64,000 bases of DNA from Deltaproteobacteria bacterium CG11_big_fil_rev_8_21_14_0_20_47_16 (GTDB lineage: Bacteria > UBA10199 > GCA-002796325 > 1-14-0-20-47-16): NCBI GenBank assembly GCA_002796325.1, contig PCXA01000001.1:62001-126000 (forward strand), written 5' to 3'. The translations under genes and the position numbers were made by a program. Numbering within the stretch: the first letter of the stretch is position 1; each line of letters opens with the position of its first letter. The notes beneath the pieces were generated by a model that made no database searches, had not been told where the DNA came from, and saw only the letters and a list, made by a program, of their open reading frames with translations. Positions 52,138 through 61,248 of the stretch are shown in pieces.

Positions 52138-54648
52138 TTAGGGCGTGGGAAAGTTGTCCCACGTGAATTGATAGCCAAATGTGAGCACACGGCGGACGAG
52201 GGGAAGTGGCAGGTTGCCGGTATATGCAGACGTGACGTTAGGGAGATTTTGCAACCACTCCTCTGGAAAGATCTGTGCTGCCGCAGCGGTGCGCAAAAGA
52301 TCGATGCGGTGGTGACCGTCCAGTAAGAGTGCAGGTTCGCCTGCGCCGAGGCGAAGAACGTGTAACCCAGGGCGGGGATCTACATCCATTGGCGTTGCCA
52401 GGACGTCCGTTCGGAAATCCTCAATGGCAGAGGTTAAAAAGAGGTCTGGGCCAACATTACTGCGTCTTAGTTGACGAAGTCTTTCAATCTCTTGTGTAAA
52501 GAGGTCGGTGTTATATCGGTATGGGCCATGCATGGGGCGGATGTTCCCCAGTGCAATGGGTCGGCCTGCGTTTATTCTCAGGTTATTGCATTCTTGTGTC
52601 TGTGGATCACGGCCTATAACTTGATCAAACAGTTGCCAGTCATTTTGAGTCAACACTGCCTTTGTATAGTCTAATGCGGGTCCCGACATGATTTGGTAGT
52701 GAAACATGTCATCGGTAATTTCGTCCGGTTGCATGGCGCCACTGGTTTTTAATAGTTTCCACGCAGCCATGACGACCTCAGTGCTGGTATCTTTAAATCC
52801 CATCAGAATGAGGGGTCTTATCTGTTGGCGTTGTGCTTCAGTGTCATGGGGAAGCTGCTGTGCCCGTTGCAATGCATAGAGCCGCTGCTGCTGGCCAGGG
52901 GAGTATCTTAAAATGGTGGTAATATCCTGCCAGGCATCTGGTGAGGTTTGTAAGTGGTCATCTGCCCTTAATCGATTACGGGCCGCATCGGGATCTGGAA
53001 ATTGCAAAAGTCCTTTTGGAAGATGGAGCTTCACCGTTGTGCCATGCCCCACTTGGGATTCAATCTCAGGCGTGATGCCGAGTGCGGCGCAGGCGGTGCG
53101 AATACGTTGCCATCCGAAGCCGTGAAACTCATTGGGGTTGTTGTGATTAACCGGCGCACCATCATGAACAGGGGCACCATTTAAGAGCATCGCTGCCACA
53201 TCTTGCGACATGCCCGCACCACGATCTGTCACTTTAATCACAAGTGCCTGATGCTTGGCGCTATATGTCAGCTTAATGTGAATGTGTGCACGTGGTCGAA
53301 GGGGGCCCTTATGTTGTACAGCGTTATTCACCAGATTTCGCAAGATGATAGCGAGCTGTTGGCAATCCACATCATTGGCCAGTGTTACATTGTCGAAACC
53401 TTCGAATGTAATATCAGCGGTTAATTGCCATCGGGAACGAAGATTGTGAGTGATGTCTGCGAGGTTGTGAGGAATTTGTGCCTGTTGCATCTGCTCTAAA
53501 AGGTCTATCCATGAAGTTCCTTCTTCAACAAGTGTTACCCTCTCTGCGGCGTGGCCCAAAAGACTCATGATATCATGGATCAGCTGGCGCTGTTCCGGAC
53601 TTGTCGATAATTGACGTGTGGCTTCGGCAAAGCGTCTGATTTGAAAGGCAATTGCAATGTCGAGTTGGTAAGGGCGTGACCAGTAACCTACAACACGACG
53701 GCGTAATGCAATGGCGTAGGCTAAAACCGCATTTGCGGCCTCGTCCGCCAAGACCTCATCTCCATGCTCAATGGCGTAGCGCATATGGGTCATAAGCAGT
53801 TCTGGAAATTTGATCTCTTGTATGCGGTTCATGACGCGATCAGTGCTGCGCTCAATGAGCGGCTTCATTTCACCTGAAAAGTGGTGTGTGTATTGCCGTG
53901 CCAATGTGATGAATGTAACATCTCCCGTAATAAGTGCTGCACGTTGTGCAAGGGTTGTGGTGCGGATCCAGTTGGCATCGTGCTGTATTGGAAGAGTTTC
54001 GAGTTGTGCTGCTAACGCCGTGAGCTTTTGATAAAGCACTTCGGGATCGGGAAAAGCGCCTTGCCGTTCTAGCAATTCATCCAAGTCATCCATGCGCTCA
54101 TGGGGGTCGATGTCGGCAGTTGCGGGACCCATACTGCTGCTGCCAGCGGAGGCGACAATGCGGAGGCCGCCACCGATGATGGGGTGGACCGTTGCAATGA
54201 AACTTGCTTGCTCATGGAGTGAATTGAGTTGCGCTTGCAGCTGATCGATGGCCGTTCGATTTCCAAGGCGCGTTTGTTCCCAAAGTTGCATTTCGATGGA
54301 CAGGATTTGTTGCATGATCTTGGCCATCTCTTGAAACTCGCTGAAAACTTGTTGGATGGTTTTACCAAAGCGATCAATGCCAATGGGGAAGCGAAGTGGC
54401 TGCGCTGGTTTGGGTCTGAGGTGGTGATGTGGTTCGGAGTCTTGTGAGACCGATAGCGCAAGCCCAATGAAGGTGCAGGCATGTCCGGCGATTCCCAAAA
54501 AGCGTGAAAATGCAGAGGGCGATTCTACAGGAATCGGTTCTACGAGTCGTAGTTGCGGCCGCACCATATTGTCATTGGCGGCAGGAGTCTCTTGTAAATG
54601 AGTCCACAGGTTAACAACGGGAGCGGGTAGCTTGGGCGCAATCGTCAT
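52138..54648 (-). CDS. histidine-kinase-like protein: shared N-terminal module, HATPase domain, C-terminal ParB/Srx-like DGHHR motif
   Basis: 836 aa; N-box NLVNNAVQH (aa 438-446), G1 VTDRGAGM, G2 GFGWQRI, VGHGTTVKLHLPKG; putative phosphoacceptor LIHDIMSLLG; LLLDGHHRIDLLRTAAA (aa 774-790). N-terminus matches the 34789-37116 protein. Confidence 0.85.
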   Translation of the reverse strand: MTIAPKLPAPVVNLWTHLQETPAANDNMVRPQLRLVEPIPVESPSAFSRFLGIAGHACTFIGLALSVSQDSEPHHHLRPKPAQPLRFPIGIDRFGKTIQQVFSEFQEMAKIMQQILSIEMQLWEQTRLGNRTAIDQLQAQLNSLHEQASFIATVHPIIGGGLRIVASAGSSSMGPATADIDPHERMDDLDELLERQGAFPDPEVLYQKLTALAAQLETLPIQHDANWIRTTTLAQRAALITGDVTFITLARQYTHHFSGEMKPLIERSTDRVMNRIQEIKFPELLMTHMRYAIEHGDEVLADEAANAVLAYAIALRRRVVGYWSRPYQLDIAIAFQIRRFAEATRQLSTSPEQRQLIHDIMSLLGHAAERVTLVEEGTSWIDLLEQMQQAQIPHNLADITHNLRSRWQLTADITFEGFDNVTLANDVDCQQLAIILRNLVNNAVQHKGPLRPRAHIHIKLTYSAKHQALVIKVTDRGAGMSQDVAAMLLNGAPVHDGAPVNHNNPNEFHGFGWQRIRTACAALGITPEIESQVGHGTTVKLHLPKGLLQFPDPDAARNRLRADDHLQTSPDAWQDITTILRYSPGQQQRLYALQRAQQLPHDTEAQRQQIRPLILMGFKDTSTEVVMAAWKLLKTSGAMQPDEITDDMFHYQIMSGPALDYTKAVLTQNDWQLFDQVIGRDPQTQECNNLRINAGRPIALGNIRPMHGPYRYNTDLFTQEIERLRQLRRSNVGPDLFLTSAIEDFRTDVLATPMDVDPRPGLHVLRLGAGEPALLLDGHHRIDLLRTAAAAQIFPEEWLQNLPNVTSAYTGNLPLPLVRRVLTFGYQFTWDNFPTP

Positions 54649-55544
54649 GGTGTATATTGAAGTGTTACCTTCACAAGAGAAGGTTTGATTTCCGCAAAGG
54701 CGTTGTAGTTAATACCATTCTGTTCAGTAATATTGTGTGCCATCATGATTGTTGCAGGCTTATTGGGACTCATAATCCAAAGCGGTGCTTGTAAAAGAAC
54801 AGTGTCATCTGCAAAGTGATCGCTTTCCATGAGTCGCACGCAATACTGCGCACCCCGGTTGTTGGGTGGCAACGTGGCTGTGTCTACAATGAGTTTGGGT
54901 GGCACATATTCAATCGCTTGGTGATGCATGCCAAACTCACACTGGTTGTATGTTGCATCCTCATTGGGTTTGTGTGTGGGATAAGGTCCCGGCAGAATAC
55001 TGACAGCAGCAGTGGCGTCCTTGTAGTCGCTAATATCATTTTTGCAGAATACTTGATCGCGGTCGATAATATCTTCCTTAACAGAATAGCCGTAACGAAG
55101 ATTTTTGAGGTGTTCGCGAAAAGGATCTGAGCCTACGGCGTCTGGAACAGGCGACCATGGATTGCAACTTTCGGCAGTAATGATGATGTAAATATTGCCG
55201 TATTTGGCAACGTCTAACCAGAACCAATTCCAACGTTCTTCTTCGCCATTGCCAACAAGTTCAATAGACTTAACAGCGATGGTGCCATGATGATCGGTTA
55301 GATCCTTTGTGAAGCCAAGCATTTCGCCATTTTGGTAATTTTCTGCAGGATGATGTGTGTAGCGCGTAGTATCCAATATCCATTTTGGAAAGCGCGGTGA
55401 TATGTCGGCCGCCATTGAAATGCCGATACATTCACCCGGATAATCTCTTGGATAGGTATAAGTCCCTTGAATTTGTAGTATCTCGTTCAAGGTTTCGCGT
55501 AGATAGTTGTTGGTATTAAAACGATTTAAAACGCTATTAAACAT
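54645..55544 (-). CDS. hypothetical protein, translationally coupled to the HATPase/DGHHR gene
   Basis: 299 aa ORF (MFNSVLNRFNTNNYLRETLNEI...), 4-nt overlap with the next gene; no recognised domain. Confidence 0.78.
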   Translation of the reverse strand: MFNSVLNRFNTNNYLRETLNEILQIQGTYTYPRDYPGECIGISMAADISPRFPKWILDTTRYTHHPAENYQNGEMLGFTKDLTDHHGTIAVKSIELVGNGEEERWNWFWLDVAKYGNIYIIITAESCNPWSPVPDAVGSDPFREHLKNLRYGYSVKEDIIDRDQVFCKNDISDYKDATAAVSILPGPYPTHKPNEDATYNQCEFGMHHQAIEYVPPKLIVDTATLPPNNRGAQYCVRLMESDHFADDTVLLQAPLWIMSPNKPATIMMAHNITEQNGINYNAFAEIKPSLVKVTLQYTP

Positions 55545-55632
55545 ATCGTGTCCTTAATGGCGTTGAGCCTATGAGTGTATCGGCGGATTCACTTAAAGGT
55601 TGCCTTATTTGGGGTGACGATTGTGTGACAAA

Positions 55633-55667
55633 AATGGGGTGTCTATGATAACCACAGACACCCCATT
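55633..55667 (-). terminator. rho-independent terminator of the Nif11-like gene
   Basis: AATGGGGTGTCT ... AGACACCCCATT 12-bp perfect arms; minus-strand transcript followed by TTTTTG. Confidence 0.88.
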
Positions 55668-55692
55668 CATAATGGCTTAATGTCTAACGAGA

Positions 55693-55932
55693 CTACTGCT
55701 TGTTGACAAGATTATTAAGCGACTGATCGCTTACATCATCACTACCTTGACTGCGGAAATACGCTTCCACGTCGGTGGCGCTGCATGGAAACCCTGCCGC
55801 TGTGGCAATCTTGGCAATCACTTCCGCTGCCGCATGCGGGTTTTTGGCCTTACGCATGCCTCCCAGTTGACCCCTTAATTTTGGGTTCGCTCGGAGCTGT
55901 TGGATAAATCCCATTACGGTTTGCGTGGACAT
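55693..55932 (-). CDS. Nif11-like (RiPP leader-type) small protein
   Basis: MSTQTVMGFIQQLRANPKLRGQLGGMRKAKNPHAAAEVIAKIATAAGFPCSATDVEAYFRSQGSDDVSDQSLNNLVNKQ; RBS AAAGGGGGA before the ATG at 55932; own terminator. Confidence 0.72.
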   Translation of the reverse strand: MSTQTVMGFIQQLRANPKLRGQLGGMRKAKNPHAAAEVIAKIATAAGFPCSATDVEAYFRSQGSDDVSDQSLNNLVNKQ

Positions 55933-56057
55933 ATGATGTCCCCCTTTCAGTGTGTCCTGTAATGGTACGGGACAGGGGGAACAGCGCAAAGCCAAGAATA
56001 TGACGTCATTAAATGAGGCGCCCTATTTTATTGAAAATAGTGTTTTAATACAGTGGA

Positions 56058-57740
56058 TTACATCTCTGTGTATTCTGGACCGCTGCCGCCTTCGGGAATG
56101 GTGAGGCGCGCGCCCTTGGCGGTGATGGCGCCACACTGTACACAGTTCGATGGGTTGATCATAATCTCGGTTTTACCCTCATTTTTCCACTCATAAACGC
56201 CTGCGGGACACATGCTGATCCATGCCTGACCCACGGGTTCGGATACCTTGGTCTGGATGCGGATATGATTGGGCTGATCGTCGCGGCTACGATTACCTGC
56301 CAAGTAAACACTCGAGAGTTTGTCGAATGTTAAGACATTGTCGGGCTTGGGATAGACGCGATTGCCATTGAAGACTGCCTCGGCTGAATCCGCTGGCAAA
56401 CTCATCTTCCATCCAGGGAAGGTGCCTTTGGTTAGTGTCATGAGGCTGGCCAAAAATCCGCCCACAAAAAATCCGTGGTGGAATGCCTGACGCATATTGC
56501 GGACTTCATGCAGATCTTTCACAATAATGCTATCCCGTACGCGCTTGCTATATGCAACTAATGCGTTTGGTGCTTGCAGGTTGGCGCCTGCCTTGAGTTG
56601 TTCGAAGATGGTTTCAGCAGCCAAAATGCCGGACTCCATGGCATAGTGGATTCCCTTCAACGCAGGCACATTGACCATGCCAGCGGCATCCCCCAAAATC
56701 AGCGCGCCTGGTAGGTGCAGCTGATTGGGTAGTGCGTAGAAGCCGCCTTCTGGAATGGCCTTGGCCCCCCATTGAAGTCGTTTGCCACCCTCCAATACTT
56801 TCTTGAACAAGGGGTGTAGCTTCATTTCTTGCAGCAAGTCGTGAACAGATAGTGTGTCATCAGCAAAGTCAGTGCCAACGACCAATCCCACTGCCACCTT
56901 GTTATCACCCATGGGGTACATAAAGCTGCCACCAAACTCGCGATATTTTTTGGCGAGTTTCAATGGCCAACCCATGGTGTGGATGATGCGATCGAGTGGC
57001 TTGGTGACTTCCCAAACTTCTTTGACACCGAGTGCATAAATTTGTGGCGCGCCACGCTTGATGTTGAAGTGTTCAAGTGCTGCTTGGGTTAAGTGTCCAA
57101 TGCAGCCTTCGCCCAATGCGGTGACCTTGGCGAGCATTTCACTGCCAGGTGTATAGTTGGCCAAATGCTCCCCTTCTCGTCCGCGCCCCATGTCGCCTGT
57201 GCGCACACCTACAACGGCGTGGTCGTCTACCAACAACTTGCTCCCCGCTGTTTCTGGTAGAATGGTAACACCTAGCGCTTCGGCTTGTTGGGCGAGCCAG
57301 GTTCCCACTTTGGAAAGTGAGGCAATGACATTGCCATGGTTTTTCATGGTGGGTGGTACGGGCAATGGGAATGAGGTGGATTGGGTTAAGAAGTAAACCG
57401 ATTCACCTGGGACTTCACCGTAGAATGGCAATTCGGCGTTGCTTAAATTGGGAAATAAGCTGCGAAATGGTGCTGGATTAATAACGGCGCCTGACAAAAG
57501 GTGCGCCCCCACGTATTTCCCCTTCTCTATTATAGCAATCGGAAAATCACCCAGACCGGCTTTGATCTCCGGTGTTGTTTCTAAAAGTTGAGCGAGTCGA
57601 ATGGCCCCTGCAAGGCTTGCGGGCCCCCCACCGACAAACAAAACCCCAACATTTAACTGGCTATCAGCGGGTCCTTCGGGTTTGGAAACAAATTCGCCGG
57701 GTTGAACGGGTGGTTTATAGTCAGCAGGAATGTTGGACAT
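56058..57740 (-). CDS. electron transfer flavoprotein-ubiquinone oxidoreductase-like protein
   Basis: VGVLFVGGGPASLAGAIRLAQLL, LSGAVINPAPFRSLFPN, ALILGDAAGMVNVPALKGIHYAMESGILAAE, C-terminal ferredoxin-like CPAGVYEW...INPSNCVQCGAITAKGA. Confidence 0.92.
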   Translation of the reverse strand: MSNIPADYKPPVQPGEFVSKPEGPADSQLNVGVLFVGGGPASLAGAIRLAQLLETTPEIKAGLGDFPIAIIEKGKYVGAHLLSGAVINPAPFRSLFPNLSNAELPFYGEVPGESVYFLTQSTSFPLPVPPTMKNHGNVIASLSKVGTWLAQQAEALGVTILPETAGSKLLVDDHAVVGVRTGDMGRGREGEHLANYTPGSEMLAKVTALGEGCIGHLTQAALEHFNIKRGAPQIYALGVKEVWEVTKPLDRIIHTMGWPLKLAKKYREFGGSFMYPMGDNKVAVGLVVGTDFADDTLSVHDLLQEMKLHPLFKKVLEGGKRLQWGAKAIPEGGFYALPNQLHLPGALILGDAAGMVNVPALKGIHYAMESGILAAETIFEQLKAGANLQAPNALVAYSKRVRDSIIVKDLHEVRNMRQAFHHGFFVGGFLASLMTLTKGTFPGWKMSLPADSAEAVFNGNRVYPKPDNVLTFDKLSSVYLAGNRSRDDQPNHIRIQTKVSEPVGQAWISMCPAGVYEWKNEGKTEIMINPSNCVQCGAITAKGARLTIPEGGSGPEYTEM

Positions 57741-57844
57741 GGTAAATCTCCTTTTCAAAGGCCCTATATTGTTGGTTTGGGTCTTGTCAATCGTGCAGGC
57801 ATGTGGTTTTAAGTTTTTTCACACTTTAATATACAGGAGGCATC

Positions 57845-58969
57845 ATGGGTTGTCGGCGGTTGTTGAGTGTTCTGGCGTTGGTTTTTCTGGCGGCATGTTC
57901 CAAAACCAACCAAAATGAAATTGTAATTGGGGAATTCTCGTCACTCACCGGCAATACCGCATCATTTGGAATCGCATCACATAATGGATTTGCGATGGCG
58001 ACCGAGGAACGCAACGCCAATGGCGGTGTGTTGGGTAAGCAAATCAAATTGGTTACCGAAGATGATCAAGGCAAGTCCGAAGAAGCGCGCTCCTCCGTAC
58101 TAAAATTGATTCGCTATCACAAAGCAAAGGCGCTCCTGGGAGAGTTTGCATCATCACGCAGTATTGCAGCAGCTCCCGAAGCTCAGAAGTTCCACGTTCC
58201 CATGGTTTCCCATGGTTCTACCAACCCCAAAGTCACAGAGTTTGGTGATTACATCTTCCGCACCTGCTTTATTGATCCTTTCCAAGGCAAAGCCATGGCC
58301 AAGTTTGCGTATAATACATTGGGGATTCGCCGTGCGGCCATTCTGCGTGACGTGAAAAATGATTATAGTGTTGGTTTGGCCAAATACTTTCAAGAAACGT
58401 TTCAAGCGTTGGACGGTACCATTGTTGCAGATGAATCGTATAGTGAAGGCGATGTGGAGTTTCGGTCACAGCTCACTGCAATGAAGGCGCTCAAGCCACA
58501 AGCAGTATTCATTCCTGGTTACTATACTGAAGTAGGGTTGATTGCGCGTCAGGCACGTGAGTTGGGAATTGATGTGCCGCTTCTGGGCGGCGATGGTTGG
58601 GATTCGCCCAAGACGGCTGAGATTGGTGGTAAGGCAATTGATGGGTCTTATTTCAGTAATCACTATGCGCAGGACGATCCCGATCCCAAGGTCCAAAACT
58701 TTATTAAAAAATACAAAGCCAAATATGGCAGCGTTCCAGACTCACAAGCGGTTTTGGCGTATGATGCAGCGAATCTTCTTTTTGATGCCATTCAGCGTGC
58801 AGGTTCAACCGATGGCGACAAGATTCGTGCAGCGCTTGCTGCAACCAATGGCTTTCCGGGTATTACTGGCAGCATTACGATTGATCCCAATCGCAATGCT
58901 CAAAAATCCTTGGTGATTGTGCAATACAGCAATGGCAAACCAATATTTAAGGATCGGGTGGGCTCATGA
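57845..58969 (+). CDS. branched-chain amino-acid ABC transporter substrate-binding lipoprotein (copy 1)
   Basis: Lipobox ALVFLAACSKT; IVIGEFSSLTGNTASFGIASHNGFAMATEERNANGGVLGKQIKLVTEDDQ; Liv operon context. Confidence 0.92.
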   Translation: MGCRRLLSVLALVFLAACSKTNQNEIVIGEFSSLTGNTASFGIASHNGFAMATEERNANGGVLGKQIKLVTEDDQGKSEEARSSVLKLIRYHKAKALLGEFASSRSIAAAPEAQKFHVPMVSHGSTNPKVTEFGDYIFRTCFIDPFQGKAMAKFAYNTLGIRRAAILRDVKNDYSVGLAKYFQETFQALDGTIVADESYSEGDVEFRSQLTAMKALKPQAVFIPGYYTEVGLIARQARELGIDVPLLGGDGWDSPKTAEIGGKAIDGSYFSNHYAQDDPDPKVQNFIKKYKAKYGSVPDSQAVLAYDAANLLFDAIQRAGSTDGDKIRAALAATNGFPGITGSITIDPNRNAQKSLVIVQYSNGKPIFKDRVGS

Positions 58970-60087
58970 TGAAACGATTCGTCATTCCAGTGGTGCTTCT
59001 TGGACTTGTGGCGTGCCACAAGTCATCCACGAACGAAATTCGCATTGGTGAATATAATTCACTCACCGGTGGGACGGCCACATTTGGTCAAGACTCTCAC
59101 GATGGCATCGCTTTGGCGATTGAAGAGGCCAATGCGGCAGGCGGTGTGTTGGGGAAAAAGATCGTGCTCATTACCGAAGATGACCAGAGTCGTCCCGAAG
59201 AAGCGAAGGCAGCAGTACTTAAATTAATCCAGCGTGAAAAAGTTGTCGCACTCTTGGGTGAAGCGGCCTCCGGTCGATCTTTGGCTGCGGCCCCCGAGGC
59301 CCAACGCTACAAGGTGCCCATGATTGCACCGTCCGCAACCAACCCAAAGGTCACTCAAATCGGCGATTTTATTTTCCGCGCCTGCTACATCGATCCGTTC
59401 CAGGGTGAGCAGGTGGCGCGGTTTGCAGTCGAGTCACTCAAACTTAAGAAGTTTGCCATTCTGAAAGACGTCAAAAATGACTACAGCGTGGGTCTAGCCA
59501 AAGTGTTTGAAGATGCAGTTAAAAAAATGGGCGGTGAAATTGTTGATGTCGCATCTTACAGTGAAGGTGATGTGGAATTTCGCTCACAACTTACCGCCAT
59601 TAAGGCCACACACCCGGAAGCAATTTTTATCCCTGGGTATTACACCGAAGTTGGGTTGATTGCGCGTCAGGCACGTGAATTGGGAATCGACGTTCCCTTG
59701 TTGGGCACGGATGGTTGGGATTCGCCAAAAACGGTCGAGATTGGTGGCAAGGCGGTTAACAACAGCTACTTCAGTGCGTCATTTATGGCGGACGATCCTG
59801 ATCCCTCGGTGCAAACATTCATCAAAAAATTTAAAGCCAAGTACGGTCACGTCCCCTCGGGCATTGCTGTTTCGGGGTATGATGCGGCACAACTCTTGTT
59901 AAATGCCATGACGCGTGCAGGATCGACCGATTCCCAAAAAATTCGGGATGCCTTGGCGACCACCAAAAATTTCGAAACAGTGACGGGTAGTATCAGTGTT
60001 GGACCAGATCGTAATCTTCGCAAACGTTTGGTTATTGTCAAAATTGATGAAGAACAACCCAAATTTTATACAGCAGTAAATCCATAA
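58966..60087 (+). CDS. branched-chain amino-acid ABC transporter substrate-binding lipoprotein (copy 2)
   Basis: Lipobox LLGLVACHKS; IRIGEYNSLTGGTATFGQDSHDGIALAIEEANAAGGVLGKKIVLITEDDQ; paralogue of the preceding CDS. Confidence 0.92.
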   Translation: MMKRFVIPVVLLGLVACHKSSTNEIRIGEYNSLTGGTATFGQDSHDGIALAIEEANAAGGVLGKKIVLITEDDQSRPEEAKAAVLKLIQREKVVALLGEAASGRSLAAAPEAQRYKVPMIAPSATNPKVTQIGDFIFRACYIDPFQGEQVARFAVESLKLKKFAILKDVKNDYSVGLAKVFEDAVKKMGGEIVDVASYSEGDVEFRSQLTAIKATHPEAIFIPGYYTEVGLIARQARELGIDVPLLGTDGWDSPKTVEIGGKAVNNSYFSASFMADDPDPSVQTFIKKFKAKYGHVPSGIAVSGYDAAQLLLNAMTRAGSTDSQKIRDALATTKNFETVTGSISVGPDRNLRKRLVIVKIDEEQPKFYTAVNP

Positions 60088-60102
60088 TCAGAGGAGGCTG
60101 TC

Positions 60103-60342
60103 ATGAAAAAGCAGACATCGATAGTTGTTGTGCTACTGGCAATGAGTGTGGGGATCGCGGCGTTTGCGGGTGAGCCTGCATATAAGCCCAATGAGAAGGT
60201 GAAGGTGCAGTGGAAAGGCGCATGGTATGACGCAACAATCAAGGGCTTCAATAATCAAAAAAAATGTTTTCAGATTCATTATGATAATTACAGCAGTTCT
60301 TGGGATGAATGCGTGCGCAAGAAGCGCATCAAGAGTCGCTAA
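60103..60342 (+). CDS. small exported protein with Tudor/chromo-barrel-like domain
   Basis: Signal peptide MKKQTSIVVVLLAMSVGIAAFAGEP, then YKPNEKVKVQWKGAWYDATIKGFNNQKKCFQIHYDNYSSSWDECVRKKRIKSR. Confidence 0.72.
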   Translation: MKKQTSIVVVLLAMSVGIAAFAGEPAYKPNEKVKVQWKGAWYDATIKGFNNQKKCFQIHYDNYSSSWDECVRKKRIKSR

Positions 60343-60345
60343 TTC

Positions 60346-61248
60346 ATGGAGATTTTCTTACAACAACTTGTGAACGGCATTTCGTGGGGCAGCGTTTATG
60401 CGCTGATCGCCATTGGTTATACAATGGTCTATGGCGTGTTGAAACTTATCAACTTTGCCCACGGTGATGTTTATATGATTGGTGCCATGACGGGCTATTA
60501 TGTGGCGCTGACGTTGGGTGTCACAGAGTCTCACCCTCTTTGGCACTTGGGGGTAGTGATTTTGGGCGCCATGGTAGTGTGTGCACTCTTGGGTGTGGCC
60601 ATCGAAAAGATTGCATATAAGCCATTACGCAAGGCGCCGCGCATTACCGCGCTGATTACAGCTATTGGTGTGTCCTTTTTTCTGGAATATGCCGGACAAT
60701 TGATCTTTGGTGCGGATCCCAAGTTTTTCCCCCAGCTGATTGAATCCCGTCCACTATTTCATATTGGTGATGTTGCCATTACAACTATTCCAGCGATTAT
60801 TGTTGTCGTGAGTTTAATTTTAATGGGCATTTTGCGGCATATCGTGATGCACACCAATGTAGGGCGTGCCATGCGGGCTGTGGCGTTTTCGCCCGATGCG
60901 GCACAGATGGTTGGTGTTCCCGTTGACCGTATTATTTCCATCACATTTATCATTGGTTCGGCGCTTGCGGGAGCCGCAGGTGTGTTGGTGGGACTGAATA
61001 CACCCAAGATTGATCCTCTCATGGGAATTATGGCTGGTCTCAAGGCCTTTGTAGCAGCAGTTATTGGTGGTATTGGTAATGTGCCTGGCGCGTTAATCGG
61101 CGGGTTTTTCATTGGGATTTCTGAATCAATGGTGTCAGGATATTTGTCATCCACGTATCGCGATGCGTTCAGTTTTTTATTGCTGATTATTATTTTATTG
61201 GTTCGTCCTGAAGGTCTCTTGGGTAAACGGAGTGTTGAAAAAGTATGA
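60346..61248 (+). CDS. livH: branched-chain amino-acid ABC transporter permease LivH-type
   Basis: LQQLVNGISWGSVYALIAIGYTMVYGVLKLINFAHGDVYMIGAMTGYY. Confidence 0.94.
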   Translation: MEIFLQQLVNGISWGSVYALIAIGYTMVYGVLKLINFAHGDVYMIGAMTGYYVALTLGVTESHPLWHLGVVILGAMVVCALLGVAIEKIAYKPLRKAPRITALITAIGVSFFLEYAGQLIFGADPKFFPQLIESRPLFHIGDVAITTIPAIIVVVSLILMGILRHIVMHTNVGRAMRAVAFSPDAAQMVGVPVDRIISITFIIGSALAGAAGVLVGLNTPKIDPLMGIMAGLKAFVAAVIGGIGNVPGALIGGFFIGISESMVSGYLSSTYRDAFSFLLLIIILLVRPEGLLGKRSVEKV

